Origin: Streptomyces sp. NBC_01268
Lineage (GTDB): Bacteria > Actinomycetota > Actinomycetes > Streptomycetales > Streptomycetaceae
Direction: 5' to 3'
DNA length: 64,000 nt
Assembly (NCBI RefSeq): GCF_036240795.1
Contig: NZ_CP108454.1
Location: 372,001-436,000 of the forward strand
The notes below the pieces were generated by a model. It saw only the letters and a program-made list of their open reading frames with translations, was not told the origin of the DNA and ran no database searches. Positions 44,374 through 53,030 of the stretch are shown in pieces. Each line of letters starts with the position of its first letter. Position 1 is the stretch's first letter. A program made the translations under genes and the position numbers.

Positions 44374-44778
44374 ATGGTCAGGACGCTGCGGGTACTCGCG
44401 TGGTCGATGGGACTCGCGTGCACGGCGATCGGGCTGTTCCACGTCGTCGCCGGCAATGCCGCGATTCCGGGAGAGGCCGACGCCGGCCCGACCGTGGACA
44501 GCCTGGGCCGGTTCCTCGGCGCGGTCTTCGCCGGCTACGGCGTGGCCTGGCTGTGGGCCGCCCGCCGGGACCCGATTCCGGCGCGCGTGGTCCGGTGGCT
44601 CGCCGCGGTGTTCCTGCTGGGCGCCGTGGGACGGCTGCTGTCCCTGGCCGTGCACGGGTGGCCACACTGGTTCCAGGTGGCCCTGACCGTGATCGAACTC
44701 CTCCTGCCGCCCGTCCTGTTCCTCCTCGCGGACGCCGACGAGCGGTCGTCCCCCGCGCGCCGGCGCACCGCCACCTAG
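44374..44778 (+). CDS. DUF4345-type membrane protein
   Basis: 134 residues with four transmembrane helices (LRVLAWSMGLACTAIGLFHV; RFLGAVFAGYGVAWLWA; WLAAVFLLGAVGRLLSL; VALTVIELLLPPVLFLL). The GNAAIPG segment and the ...FLGAVFAGYGVAWLW... second helix are characteristic of DUF4345. The function of the family is unknown. It is probably controlled by the divergent TetR regulator through the shared inverted repeat. Confidence 0.8.
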   Translation: MVRTLRVLAWSMGLACTAIGLFHVVAGNAAIPGEADAGPTVDSLGRFLGAVFAGYGVAWLWAARRDPIPARVVRWLAAVFLLGAVGRLLSLAVHGWPHWFQVALTVIELLLPPVLFLLADADERSSPARRRTAT

Positions 44779-44829
44779 CCCCCCCGGCAGCACCCTCGGC
44801 CGCGCCACCGCGCGCCCCCCGCCCCCCAT

Positions 44830-44977
44830 GTGGGCAATCGTCCCGCAGGGCGGGACGGGTGGGCACACGGGACGGCGCCCTTGGCGGCGCCTCCGCTCCT
44901 GGCGCCTTGGCCCGCACCCCCCAGCGCGCCGCACCACCGGTGGGCGGGGCCCCAGCCCCAGCGGAACGATTGCCCAC
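44830..44977. repeat. 148-bp element bounded by 11-bp inverted repeats
   Basis: GTGGGCAATCG (44830-44840) is found inverted as CGATTGCCCAC (44967-44977). Similarity continues inward (CCGCAGGGCGGG against GGGGCTGGGG-type DNA), and a second inner hairpin region lies near 44880-44910. It sits between the DUF4345 gene and the convergent SDR gene and contains no gene. It looks like an interspersed palindromic or MITE-like unit; I believe similar GTGGGCAATCG elements occur in other streptomycetes, but that is from memory. Confidence 0.55.
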
Positions 44978-45085
44978 GACGAAGCGGGGCCCAGGGGGCA
45001 CACCGCCCCAACGGGGCCGAGGCATGCGGGCACCGCCCCGGCGGGGCGGCCCGAGCGACGCAACCGCCCACCAGGGCGGCGGCGT

Positions 45086-45997
45086 TCAGCGACTGCCGTA
45101 CACCGGGTGCGGCGGCTCCGACCGGGCGAGGAGTTTCAGGGTCGTCTCGCCGGCCTCCGCAGGGGTCCAGCGGGCCCCCTTGTCGGCCGTCGGCCCGGGC
45201 CGCCAGCCCTCCATGACGGTGATCCGGCCGGCCTCGGCCTCGAAGACGCGGCCGGTGACACCGGCCGAGGCGGCGGAGCCCAGCCAGACGACGAGGGGGG
45301 ACACGTTCTCCGGCGCCATGGCGTCGAAGCCCGCTCCTTCGGGCGCGGCCATCGTCTCGGCGAAGGTCCGCTCGGTCATCCTGGTTCGGGCGGCGGGGGC
45401 GATCGCGTTGACCTGGACGCCGTAACGGGCCGTCTCGGCCGCCGCGACGAGGGTGAGGCCGACGATCCCGGCCTTGGCGGCGGCGTAGTTGCCCTGGCCG
45501 ACGCTGCCGAGGAGGCCCGCCCCGGAGCTGGTGTTGATCACCCGCGCCTCGGGCGTACGTCCGGCCTTGGCCTCCGCCCGCCAGTGCGCGACGGCATGCT
45601 TGAGCGGCAGGAAGTGGCCCTTGAGATGGACGCGCATGACGGCGTCCCAGTCGTCCTCGTCAAGGTTGACCAGCATGCGGTCCCGCAGGAAACCGGCGTT
45701 GTTGACGAGGGTGTCGAGGCGGCCGAACGCGTCCAGCGCGGCGGCGACGAGCGAGGCGGCACCGTCGACGGTGGCGATGTCGCCGCCGTGGGCGACCGCC
45801 TCGCCGCCCGACGCCCTGATCTCGTCGACGACCCGCTGGGCGGGCCCGGCGCCGCCTCCGGTGCCGTCCAGGCCGACACCGAGGTCGTTGACGACGACCT
45901 TGGCCCCCTCGGCGGCGAAGGCGAGCGCGTGCGCGCGGCCGAGACCGCGGCCGGCCCCGGTGACGATCACGACGCGTCCCGTGCACAGTCCTGTCAT
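45086..45997 (-). CDS. SDR oxidoreductase, Rv3548c-like, of the HIP/steroid catabolic locus
   Basis: 303 residues. Classical SDR with extended insert: IVTGAGRGLGRAHALAFAAEG (nucleotide loop, TGxxxGxG), VNDLG, LVNNAGFLRDRML, and the catalytic INTSSGAG...GNYAAAKAG (Ser, Tyr, Lys). The length and sequence resemble the hydroxyacyl-CoA dehydrogenase part of multifunctional 17-beta-HSD4-type proteins. In Mycobacterium tuberculosis an SDR gene occupies this same place (Rv3548c) next to a second SDR and echA20. It likely oxidises a hydroxyacyl-CoA intermediate; the exact step is not established. The upstream SDR is in the same operon. Confidence 0.85.
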   Translation of the reverse strand: MTGLCTGRVVIVTGAGRGLGRAHALAFAAEGAKVVVNDLGVGLDGTGGGAGPAQRVVDEIRASGGEAVAHGGDIATVDGAASLVAAALDAFGRLDTLVNNAGFLRDRMLVNLDEDDWDAVMRVHLKGHFLPLKHAVAHWRAEAKAGRTPEARVINTSSGAGLLGSVGQGNYAAAKAGIVGLTLVAAAETARYGVQVNAIAPAARTRMTERTFAETMAAPEGAGFDAMAPENVSPLVVWLGSAASAGVTGRVFEAEAGRITVMEGWRPGPTADKGARWTPAEAGETTLKLLARSEPPHPVYGSR

Positions 45998-46022
45998 GGT
46001 GGGTGCCTTTCGATGAGTGGGT

Positions 46023-46802
46023 TCAGTGGTGGTCGGCCGTTGCCGCGTCCAGGAAGGCCGGACGCTCCCCGCCCCCGTGCACGAGCAGGCTGGCGCCGCT
46101 GATGTACGCGGCCCGGTCGGAGGCGAGGAAGACGCAGGCGTCGCCGATGTCGGCGGGCTCGGCGAGCCGGCCGAGGGGCACCGTGCGGCCGACGGAGGCG
46201 ATGCCGTCCTCGTCGCCGTAGTGGAGGTGGGACAGTTCGGTGCGCACCATGCCGGGGACGACGGTGTTGACCCGCACCGACGGCGCCCACTCCACGGCCA
46301 TGGACCGGGCGAGGTTGTCCAGGCCGGCCTTGGCGGCTCCGTAGGCCGCGCTGCCCGGTGAGGGACGGGTGCCGCTGACGCTGCCGATCATGATGACGGT
46401 TCCTCCCCCGCGCTGATGCCGCATCACCTCGTACGCGGCGAGTGAGGCGGTCAAGGGGGCGACGAGGTTCAGCTCGACGACCCGGGCGTGCTGTTCGGCG
46501 CGGCCGTCGCCGAGCGTCCGGAACGGTGTTCCTCCGGCGTTGTTGACCAGGACGTCCAGCCGTCCGTGGTCGTCGCGCACCCGGCGGAAGAACTCCGTGA
46601 CGGCGGCCGGGTCGCGCAGGTCGACGGGGAGGAAGCGGGCCGTGCGGCCGGCTGCCTCGACGGGCCGGTCGGGGGCCCGCCGCGCACAGGTCACGACCTC
46701 CGCCCCGGCTTCGAGCAGGGCTCTGGTGATCCCGGCGCCGACGCCCCGTGTGCCGCCGGTGACGACGGCGACGGATCCCGACAGGTCGATGGTGACTGCC
46801 AA
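46023..46802 (-). CDS. SDR oxidoreductase, Rv3549c-like, of the HIP/steroid catabolic locus
   Basis: 259 residues. Motifs: VVTGGTRGVGAGITRALLEAG, NNAGGTPFRTLG, the catalytic IGSVSGTR...AAYGAAKAG, and a C-terminal GRLAEPADIGDACVFLAS. It is the first gene of a two-gene minus operon. Its start lies 41 bases from the 19-bp operator at 46843-46861, which also serves echA20 on the other strand. The mycobacterial counterpart is Rv3549c. The substrate is presumably a CoA thioester from ring C/D breakdown. Confidence 0.85.
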   Translation of the reverse strand: MAVTIDLSGSVAVVTGGTRGVGAGITRALLEAGAEVVTCARRAPDRPVEAAGRTARFLPVDLRDPAAVTEFFRRVRDDHGRLDVLVNNAGGTPFRTLGDGRAEQHARVVELNLVAPLTASLAAYEVMRHQRGGGTVIMIGSVSGTRPSPGSAAYGAAKAGLDNLARSMAVEWAPSVRVNTVVPGMVRTELSHLHYGDEDGIASVGRTVPLGRLAEPADIGDACVFLASDRAAYISGASLLVHGGGERPAFLDAATADHH

Positions 46803-46842
46803 TGCGCACCTCCCGCAGCGGGCGAACCGCTGCTATCTTCCA

Positions 46843-46861
46843 CCTAACAAACGTTTGGTGG
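46843..46861. promoter_or_regulatory. KstR2-type operator between SDR and echA20
   Basis: CCTAACAAACGTTTGGTGG is a near-palindrome. Its reverse complement matches the site at 54244-54262 at 16 of 19 positions. Both sites lie in divergent promoters of the same catabolic locus, which encodes a KstR2-like TetR regulator. The core ACCAAACnnTTGTTAG is comparable in symmetry to the mycobacterial KstR2 motif with its CAAG/CTTG halves. Confidence 0.75.
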
Positions 46862-46880
46862 AAAGGTAGCTGATCTGCTC

Positions 46881-47660
46881 ATGGGTGTCTCCACCTCCGC
46901 CCCGGACAAGGGCATCGCCGTCGTCACCGTCGACTTCCCACCGGTCAACGCCCTTCCCGTGCAGGGCTGGTACGACCTGGCCGCCGCGGTACGCGCCGCG
47001 GGCGCCGATCCCGAGGTGCGCTGCGTCGTGCTCACCGCGGAGGGCCGCGGCTTCAACGCGGGCGTCGACATCAAGGAGATCCAGCGCACGGCCGGACACG
47101 ACGCGCTCCTGGGCGCCAACCGCGGCTGCTTCGAGGCCTTCGCCGCCGTCTACGACTGCGAAGTGCCCGTGGTCGCCGCCGTGCACGGCTTCTGCCTCGG
47201 CGGCGGGATCGGCCTGGTCGGCAACGCCGACGCGATCGTCGCCTCCGAGGACGCGACCTTCGGCCTGCCCGAGCTGGACCGGGGCGCCCTCGGCGCGGCC
47301 ACGCACCTGTCCAGGCTCGTCCCGCAGCAGCTGATGCGGGCCCTGTACTACACCTCGCGCACGGTCACCGCCGAGGAACTGCACCGGCACGGCTCGGTCT
47401 GGCAGGTCGTCCCGCGCGAACGGCTGCTCGACGCCGCGCTGGGACTCGCGCGGGAGATCGCCGCCAAGGACGGGCAACTGATCCGGCTCGCCAAGGCCGC
47501 GATCAACGGCATCGACCCGGTGGACGTCCGGCGCAGCTACCGCTTCGAGCAGGGCTTCACCTTCGAGGCCAATCTCAGCGGCGTGGCCGACCGGGTCCGC
47601 GACACGTTCGGCGAGCGCCGGGGCGGCGCCGTCGGCACGGAACAGGAGGAGCAGTCGTGA
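46881..47660 (+). CDS. echA20: Enoyl-CoA hydratase/isomerase-family ring-D hydrolase, EchA20-like
   Basis: 259 residues from the ATG at 46881. Crotonase-fold motifs: VNALPVQGWYDL, LTAEGRGFNAGVDIKEIQ (oxyanion loop), and HGFCLGGGIGLVGNADAIVA then FGLPELDRGALG. In M. tuberculosis EchA20 (Rv3550) opens the last remaining ring D of the steroid nucleus by hydrolysis of a beta-diketone CoA ester. It is the first gene of a plus-strand operon echA20-ipdA-ipdB-ipdC with 4-base overlaps throughout. The promoter carries the KstR2-type operator. Confidence 0.88.
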   Translation: MGVSTSAPDKGIAVVTVDFPPVNALPVQGWYDLAAAVRAAGADPEVRCVVLTAEGRGFNAGVDIKEIQRTAGHDALLGANRGCFEAFAAVYDCEVPVVAAVHGFCLGGGIGLVGNADAIVASEDATFGLPELDRGALGAATHLSRLVPQQLMRALYYTSRTVTAEELHRHGSVWQVVPRERLLDAALGLAREIAAKDGQLIRLAKAAINGIDPVDVRRSYRFEQGFTFEANLSGVADRVRDTFGERRGGAVGTEQEEQS

Positions 47661-48523
47661 GCAGGGACAAGACGACGACCGCCGAGGAGGTCGTGGGCCG
47701 GCTCCGCAGCGGGATGACCATCGGCATCGGCGGCTGGGGCTCCCGGCGCAAGCCGATGGCGTTGGTGCGGGCGCTGCTGCGGTCCGACGTCACCGATCTG
47801 ACCGTGGTGTCCTACGGCGGCCCGGACGTCGGGCTGCTGGCCGCCGCCGGGAAGATCCGCAAGCTGGTCGCGGCGTTCGCCACGCTCGACTCGATCCCCC
47901 TGGAGCCGCACTTCGGCGCGGCCCGGCAGCGCGGCGCCTTCGAGATGGTGGAGCTGGACGAGGCCATGGTCATGTGGGGGCTGACCGCCGCCGTGCACCG
48001 GCTGCCCTTCATGCCCATCCGGGCCGGGCTCGCCTCGGACGTGATGAACGTCAACCCGGAGCTGCGGACCGTCACGTCCCCGTACGGCGACCGCGAGGAA
48101 CTCGTCGCCGTCCCCGCGCTGCGCCTGGACGCCGCGCTGGTCCACGTCAACCGTGCCGACGCGCACGGCAACGGACAGTACCTGGGCCCCGACCCGTACT
48201 TCGACGACCTGTTCTGCGAGGCCGCCGACGCCGCGTACGTCTCCTGCGAGCGGATCGTGGCGACCTCGGAGCTGCTCAAGGACGCGGGGCCCCAGTCGCT
48301 GCTGGTCAAGCGCGCGTTCGTCGACGGTGTCGTCGAGACCCCGAACGGCGCCCACTTCACCTCCTGCGCCCCCGACTACGACCGCGACGAGGTCTTCCAG
48401 CGCGCCTACGTCAAGGCGGCCCGGGACCCGGAGGCCTGGCGGGACTTCACCGCCCGGTTCCTGTCCGGCGACGAGGACGCCTACCAGGCCGCTGTCGCGG
48501 CGTTCCACGAGGAGGAAGCATGA
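47657..48523 (+). CDS. ipdA: IpdA, alpha subunit of the ring-C hydrolase (CoA-transferase fold)
   Basis: 288 residues from a GTG at 47657, overlapping the previous stop (GTGA). It has the class I CoA-transferase alpha fold: AEEVVGRLRSGMTIGIGGWG, then LVRALLRSD, LTVVSYGGPDVGLL, FEMVELDEAMVMWGL and ALVHVNRADAHGNGQYLG. In mycobacteria and rhodococci IpdA pairs with IpdB. Despite the fold, the complex hydrolyses the carbocycle of ring C (COCHEA-CoA) and does not transfer CoA. The strict pairing with ipdB in the next overlapping frame supports this. Confidence 0.9.
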   Translation: MSRDKTTTAEEVVGRLRSGMTIGIGGWGSRRKPMALVRALLRSDVTDLTVVSYGGPDVGLLAAAGKIRKLVAAFATLDSIPLEPHFGAARQRGAFEMVELDEAMVMWGLTAAVHRLPFMPIRAGLASDVMNVNPELRTVTSPYGDREELVAVPALRLDAALVHVNRADAHGNGQYLGPDPYFDDLFCEAADAAYVSCERIVATSELLKDAGPQSLLVKRAFVDGVVETPNGAHFTSCAPDYDRDEVFQRAYVKAARDPEAWRDFTARFLSGDEDAYQAAVAAFHEEEA

Positions 48524-49302
48524 GCGGCACCGGCACCCCGTCCACGACGGCGACGGCGACACGGGCGGAGTACTGCGTCGTCGCCTGCGCCGAGGCGTGG
48601 CGGGACGCGGGTGAGGTCCTGGCCAGCCCGATGGGCACCGTCCCGACGATCGGCGCCCGCCTCGCCAGGCTCACCTTCTCCCCCGACCTGCTGCTGACCG
48701 ACGGCGAGGCGTTGCTCATCGGCGACGTGCCCGCCGTCGGCGCCGCGCCCGGGGTGGTGGAGGGCTGGCTCCCGTACCGGCAGCACCTGGCCTTGGTCGC
48801 CACCGGGCGCCGGCACGTGATGATGGGCGCGAGCCAGCTCGACCGGTACGGCAACCAGAACATCAGCTGCGTCGGCGACTGGGCGCGCCCGAAGCGCCAG
48901 CTCCTCGGCGTGCGGGGCGCGCCGATCAACACCCTCAACAACCCGACCAGTTACTGGGTGCCCAAGCACTCGACGCGCGTCTTCGTCGAGCGGGTCGACA
49001 TGGTCTCCGGCGTCGGCTACGACCGGGCCGCCGCGGCCGGCCCCGCCGCGACCCGCTACCACCGCGTCCCGGAGGTCATCAGCGACCTGGGCGTCTTCGA
49101 CTTCGAGACCCCGGACCGCGCCATGCGGCTGCGCTCGCTGCACCCCGGCGTCACCGTCGAGGAGGTCCTGGCGGCCACCGGTTTCGCACCGGTCGTCCCC
49201 GACGACGTGCCGTACACCCGCGAGCCCACCGCCGAGGAACTGCGCCTGATCCGCGAGGAGATCGACCCGAAGGGGCTGCGCGACCGTGAGGTCCCCTCAT
49301 GA
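48520..49302 (+). CDS. ipdB: IpdB, beta subunit of the ring-C hydrolase
   Basis: 260 residues from the ATG at 48520 after GGAGGAAG; overlaps ipdA by 4 bases. The CoA-transferase beta-type elements are SPMGTVPTIGARLARLTFSPD, LLTDGEALLIGDVPA, MGASQLDRYGNQNISC and GVRGAPINTLNNPT. The last 40 residues (PYTREPTAEELRLIREEID) form a C-terminal helix. It acts as a heterodimer or tetramer with IpdA in ring-C opening. Confidence 0.9.
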   Translation: MSGTGTPSTTATATRAEYCVVACAEAWRDAGEVLASPMGTVPTIGARLARLTFSPDLLLTDGEALLIGDVPAVGAAPGVVEGWLPYRQHLALVATGRRHVMMGASQLDRYGNQNISCVGDWARPKRQLLGVRGAPINTLNNPTSYWVPKHSTRVFVERVDMVSGVGYDRAAAAGPAATRYHRVPEVISDLGVFDFETPDRAMRLRSLHPGVTVEEVLAATGFAPVVPDDVPYTREPTAEELRLIREEIDPKGLRDREVPS

Positions 49303-50363
49303 GCGACCTCACGATCACCACCCGCTTCACCGAACTCGTCGGGGTGCGGCACCCCGTCGTACAGACCGGCATGGGGTGGGTGGCCGGTCCCCGGCTGGTC
49401 TCGGCGACCGCGAACGCCGGCGCGCTCGGCATCCTGGCGTCGGCGACGATGAGCCTCGACGGGCTCCGCTCCGCGGTACGCGAGGTCAAGTCCCGCACGG
49501 ACGCGCCCTTCGGCGTGAATCTGCGGGCCGACGCCGGGGACGCGGCCGAGCGGGTGCGCCTCATCGTCGAGGAGGGCGTGCGGGTCGCCTCGTTCGCGCT
49601 CGCCCCGTCCCGCGAGCTGATCGGGCGGCTCAAGGACGCGGGGGTCGTCGTCATCCCCTCCATCGGCGCCAGACGACACGCCGAGAAGGTCGCGGCGTGG
49701 GGTGCCGACGCGGTCATCGTGCAGGGCGGGGAGGGCGGCGGCCACACCGGCAGCGTGGCCACCTCCGTACTGCTCCCCCAGGTCGTGGATGCCGTGGACA
49801 TCCCGGTCGTCGCGGCCGGCGGCTTCCACGACGGGCGCGGCCTGGTCGCGGCGCTGGCCTACGGCGCGACCGGGATCGCCATGGGCACGCGCTTCCTGCT
49901 GACCTCGGACAGCACGGTCCCGGACGCGGTGAAGGCCCGGTACCTGGCCGCGGCGGTCACGGACGTCATCGTCACCACGCAGGTGGACGGGCTGCCGCAC
50001 CGGATGCTGCGCACGGAGCTGGTCGACGCGCTGGAGCGCTCGGGCCGGGCGGCCGCGCTGCTGCGGGCGGTCCGGCACGCCGCGGCCTTCCGGCGCGAGA
50101 CCGGCATGAGCTGGGCGGAGATGGTCCGCGACGGGCTGGCGATGCGGCACGGCAAGGACCTGGCGTGGAGCCAGATCCTGCTGGCCGCCAACACGCCGAT
50201 GCTGCTGAAGGCGTCCATGGTCGAGGGCCGTACCGATCTGGGCGTGATGGCCTCCGGGCAGGTCGCGGGGCTGATCGACGACCTGCCGTCCTGCGCCGAA
50301 CTCCTCGACCGCCTCATGGCCGAGGCGCGCGCCACGCTCCACGGCCTGCCCGGGGCGGCCTGA
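49299..50363 (+). CDS. ipdC: IpdC, flavin-dependent oxidoreductase of the nitronate-monooxygenase family
   Basis: 354 residues; ATG overlaps the ipdB stop. It is an FMN-binding TIM barrel: RHPVVQTGMGWVAGPRLVSA, GALGILASATMS, the phosphate-binding IVQGGEGGGHTG, then VVAAGGFHDGRGLVAALAYG and IAMGTRFLLT. Homologue of Rv3553, which is needed for removing or desaturating around the C-5 position of ring-C/D intermediates in steroid degradation. It is the last gene of the echA20 operon and is followed by a strong bidirectional terminator. Confidence 0.88.
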   Translation: MSDLTITTRFTELVGVRHPVVQTGMGWVAGPRLVSATANAGALGILASATMSLDGLRSAVREVKSRTDAPFGVNLRADAGDAAERVRLIVEEGVRVASFALAPSRELIGRLKDAGVVVIPSIGARRHAEKVAAWGADAVIVQGGEGGGHTGSVATSVLLPQVVDAVDIPVVAAGGFHDGRGLVAALAYGATGIAMGTRFLLTSDSTVPDAVKARYLAAAVTDVIVTTQVDGLPHRMLRTELVDALERSGRAAALLRAVRHAAAFRRETGMSWAEMVRDGLAMRHGKDLAWSQILLAANTPMLLKASMVEGRTDLGVMASGQVAGLIDDLPSCAELLDRLMAEARATLHGLPGAA

Positions 50364-50370
50364 CGCGAGC

Positions 50371-50399
50371 ACGGGCCGGACCGCGGTGGTCCGGCCCGT
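50371..50399. terminator. Perfect 12-bp stem terminator between ipdC and fadA6
   Basis: ACGGGCCGGACC (50371-50382) and GGTCCGGCCCGT (50388-50399) form a perfect stem with the 5-nt loop GCGGT. It is eight bases after the ipdC stop and lies between two convergent operons. Confidence 0.85.
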
Positions 50400-50461
50400 C
50401 ACGCACCTGTCCGCCGGGACGCCGTCGCCCCGGCGGACGGGTGTCCGTGGCGGTTGCCCCG

Positions 50462-51619
50462 TCAGAGCCGTTCGATGATCGTCACGTTCGCCTGTCCGCC
50501 GCCCTCGCACATGGTCTGGAGGCCGTAGCGGCCGCCCGTGCGCTCCAGTTCGTGCAGCAGGGTCGTCATCAGCTTGGTGCCGGTCGCGCCGAGCGGGTGA
50601 CCGAGGGCGATGGCGCCGCCGTTGACGTTGACCTTCTCCGGGTCGGCGCCGGTCTCCTTCAGCCAGGCCAGGACGACCGGGGCGAAGGCCTCGTTGATCT
50701 CCACCAGGTCGATGTCGTCGAGCGTCATCCCGGCCTTCTTCAGCGCGTACGCCGTCGCCGGGATGGGTGCGGACAGCATGCGGATCGGGTCCTCGCCCCG
50801 TACGGACAGGTGGTGGACCCGGGCGCGCGGGGTCAGTCCGTGTTCCCGTACGGCGCGTTCCGAGGCGATCAGCATCGCCGAGGCCCCGTCGGAGACCTGG
50901 GAGGAGACGGCGGCGGTCAGCCGGCCGCCCTCGATCACCGGCTTCAGGCCGGCCATCTTCTCCAGGGTGGTGTCGCGGCGCGGGCCCTCGTCGGCGGTGA
51001 CCTCCCCGTACGGGACGATCTCCCGGTCGAAGCGGCCCTCGTCGATGGCCCGGGCGGCCCGCTGGTGGGAGCGCAGGGCGAACTCCTCCATGGCGCGGCG
51101 GGTGATGTCCCACTTGGTGGCGATCAGCTCGGCGCCGTGGAACTGGTTGACCGGCTGGTCGCCGTAGCGGGCGCGCCAGCCCGCGGATCCGGCGTACGGG
51201 CCTTCGGTGAGGCCGAGCGGTTCGGCGGCCTGGCGGCTGGCGAAGGCGATGGGGATCTGCGACATGTTCTGCACGCCGCCGGCGACCACCAGGTCCTGGG
51301 TGCCGGACAGGACGCCCTGTGCGGCGAAGTGCAGGGCCTGCTGGGAGGAGCCGCACTGCCGGTCCACGGTCGTCCCGGGGACCTCCTCGGGCAGTCCGGC
51401 GGCCAGCCAGCTGGTGCGGGCGATGTCGCCGGCCTGCGGGCCGACGGTGTCCAGGCAGCCGAAGACGACGTCCTCGACGGCGGCGGGGTCGGCGCCCGAG
51501 CGCTCCATGAGCGCCTTGAGCACGTGCGCTCCGAGATCGGCCGGGTGGACGGCGGAGAGTCCGCCGTTCCGCCTGCCGACCGGGGTCCGTACCGCTTCGA
51601 CGATGTATGCCTCGGCCAT
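50462..51619 (-). CDS. fadA6: FadA6, acetyl-CoA acyltransferase (thiolase)
   Basis: 385 residues from the ATG at 51619, eight bases from AAGGAG (GTG 51625 is too close to that site). The thiolase catalytic set is complete: nucleophile Cys89 in VDRQCGSSQQALHFAA, INEAFAPV, GHPLGATGTKLMTTL (His) and the second Cys in TMCEGGGQANVTI. In M. tuberculosis FadA6 (Rv3556c) performs the last thiolysis of the C/D ring-derived acyl-CoA. It follows kstR2 with a 2-base gap, in the minus operon fadE30-ipdF-kstR2-fadA6. Confidence 0.92.
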   Translation of the reverse strand: MAEAYIVEAVRTPVGRRNGGLSAVHPADLGAHVLKALMERSGADPAAVEDVVFGCLDTVGPQAGDIARTSWLAAGLPEEVPGTTVDRQCGSSQQALHFAAQGVLSGTQDLVVAGGVQNMSQIPIAFASRQAAEPLGLTEGPYAGSAGWRARYGDQPVNQFHGAELIATKWDITRRAMEEFALRSHQRAARAIDEGRFDREIVPYGEVTADEGPRRDTTLEKMAGLKPVIEGGRLTAAVSSQVSDGASAMLIASERAVREHGLTPRARVHHLSVRGEDPIRMLSAPIPATAYALKKAGMTLDDIDLVEINEAFAPVVLAWLKETGADPEKVNVNGGAIALGHPLGATGTKLMTTLLHELERTGGRYGLQTMCEGGGQANVTIIERL

Positions 51620-51621
51620 GG

Positions 51622-52245
51622 TCACTCCTTGTTCGTACGTCGTTCGTGCGTCCGATGTCCGTCACGGAGAGCGACGCCCTCCAGCACCATCGACAGGTAC
51701 TGGCGGGCGATCTCCTCCGGGCTGTGCCGTCCGCCCGGCCGGTACCAGGACGCGGCGACCCAGACGGTGTCGCGCACGAAGCGGTAGGTGAGCCGGACGT
51801 CGAGGTCCGCGCGGAAGACCCCGGCGGCCACGCCGCGCTCCAGGGTCCTGAGCCAGGCCTCCTCGAACCTCCGCTGGGAGCCCGCGAGATAGCCGAAGCG
51901 CGGCTGCTCCCGCAGGTGCCTGGACTCCTTCTGGTAGATGGCGACGGCGGCGCGGTGCCGGTCGATCTCCCGGAACGATTCGGTGACGAGGGCCTCCAGG
52001 GTCTCCCGGGGGCCGGCCTCCGCGGCGAGCACGGCGTCGTACCGGGCCCACAGGTCGTCCAGGAAGGCGCGGAGGATCTCGTCGAGCATCGACTCCTTGG
52101 AGTCGAAGTGGTAGTAGAGGCTGCCCGCGAGCAGGCCGGCCGCGTCGGCGATGCGGCGGACGGTCGTGGCGTCGTACCCCTGGGCGGCGAACACCTCGGC
52201 CGCCGTGTCCAGGATCTCGCGGCGCCGCTCCGGCGCCGGTCTCAC
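51622..52245 (-). CDS. kstR2: KstR2-like TetR repressor of the HIP-degradation regulon
   Basis: 207 residues from a GTG at 52245 overlapping the ipdF stop (GTGA). The helix-turn-helix is RREILDTAAEVFAAQGYDAT then VRRIADAAGLLAGSLYYHFDSKESMLDEI. The C-terminal part (SFREIDRHRAAVAIYQKESRHL; FVRDTVWVAASWYRPGG; YLSMVLEGV) has the length and shape of KstR2. KstR2 is released by HIP-CoA. Its position between ipdF and fadA6 equals that of Rv3557c. Its operators are proposed at 46843-46861 and 54244-54262. Confidence 0.88.
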   Translation of the reverse strand: MRPAPERRREILDTAAEVFAAQGYDATTVRRIADAAGLLAGSLYYHFDSKESMLDEILRAFLDDLWARYDAVLAAEAGPRETLEALVTESFREIDRHRAAVAIYQKESRHLREQPRFGYLAGSQRRFEEAWLRTLERGVAAGVFRADLDVRLTYRFVRDTVWVAASWYRPGGRHSPEEIARQYLSMVLEGVALRDGHRTHERRTNKE

Positions 52246-53030
52246 GGGTGCTGGCTGCTCACGGAGAGGACCTCCCCCGTCAGGTACGAGGAGTACCCGC
52301 TGGCCAGGAAGACGATCACGTTGGCCACCTCCCACGGCTCGGCGTAGCGCCCGAAGGCCTCGCGGGCGGTCAGTTCCTCCAGGAGCTCGGGGGTGGTGAC
52401 CTTCACGAGGTGCGGGTGCATGGCCAGGCTCGGGGAGACGGCGTTGACCCGTACGCCGTACTCGGCGGCCTCCAGGGCGGCGCAGCGGGTGAGGGCCATC
52501 ACGCCGGCCTTGGCGGCGGCGTAGTGGGCCTGGCCCTTCTGCGCCCGCCAGCCGACCACCGAGGCGTTGTTGACGACGACGCCCCCGGCGCCCGCGGCCT
52601 TCATCCGGCGCAGTGCGGCGCGGGTGCAGCGGAAGGTGCCGTTCAGGGTGACGTCGAGGACCTTGTCCCACTGCTCGTCGGCCATGTCGACGAGGTCGGC
52701 GGTGCCGCCGAGGCCCGCGTTGTTGACGACGATGTCGAGGCGTCCGTGGTGCTCCACGGCGAGGTCGAACAGCGCGGCGACCTGGCTCTCGTCGGTGACG
52801 TCGCAGGGCAGGGCGGCGACGCGGTCGGGGCCGAACTCCGCGGCCAGCTCGGCCTCGGACTCCTTCAGTCTGCGGGCGTGGGCGTCGGAGATGACGACCC
52901 GGGCGCCTTCCTCCAGGAGCCGTCGGGCGGTCGCGCCCCCGATGCCGGCGCCCGCTGCGGCGGTGACGACGGCGCCGCGGCCGGCGAGCAGACCGTGGCC
53001 CGGCACGTAGGGGGGTGGTGTGCCGGTCAT
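52242..53030 (-). CDS. ipdF: SDR oxidoreductase, IpdF-like
   Basis: 262 residues from the ATG at 53030 behind AGGAGG. SDR motifs: AVVTAAAGAGIGGATARRLL (note AAAGAGIG in place of the usual TGxxxGIG), CDVTDE, VVNNAGLGG, and the catalytic NNASVVGW...AHYAAAKAG. The mycobacterial gene at this site is Rv3559c/IpdF, which oxidises the 5-hydroxy group of 5-OH-HIP-CoA. It overlaps fadE30 by 4 bases and kstR2 by 4 bases. Confidence 0.87.
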   Translation of the reverse strand: MTGTPPPYVPGHGLLAGRGAVVTAAAGAGIGGATARRLLEEGARVVISDAHARRLKESEAELAAEFGPDRVAALPCDVTDESQVAALFDLAVEHHGRLDIVVNNAGLGGTADLVDMADEQWDKVLDVTLNGTFRCTRAALRRMKAAGAGGVVVNNASVVGWRAQKGQAHYAAAKAGVMALTRCAALEAAEYGVRVNAVSPSLAMHPHLVKVTTPELLEELTAREAFGRYAEPWEVANVIVFLASGYSSYLTGEVLSVSSQHP

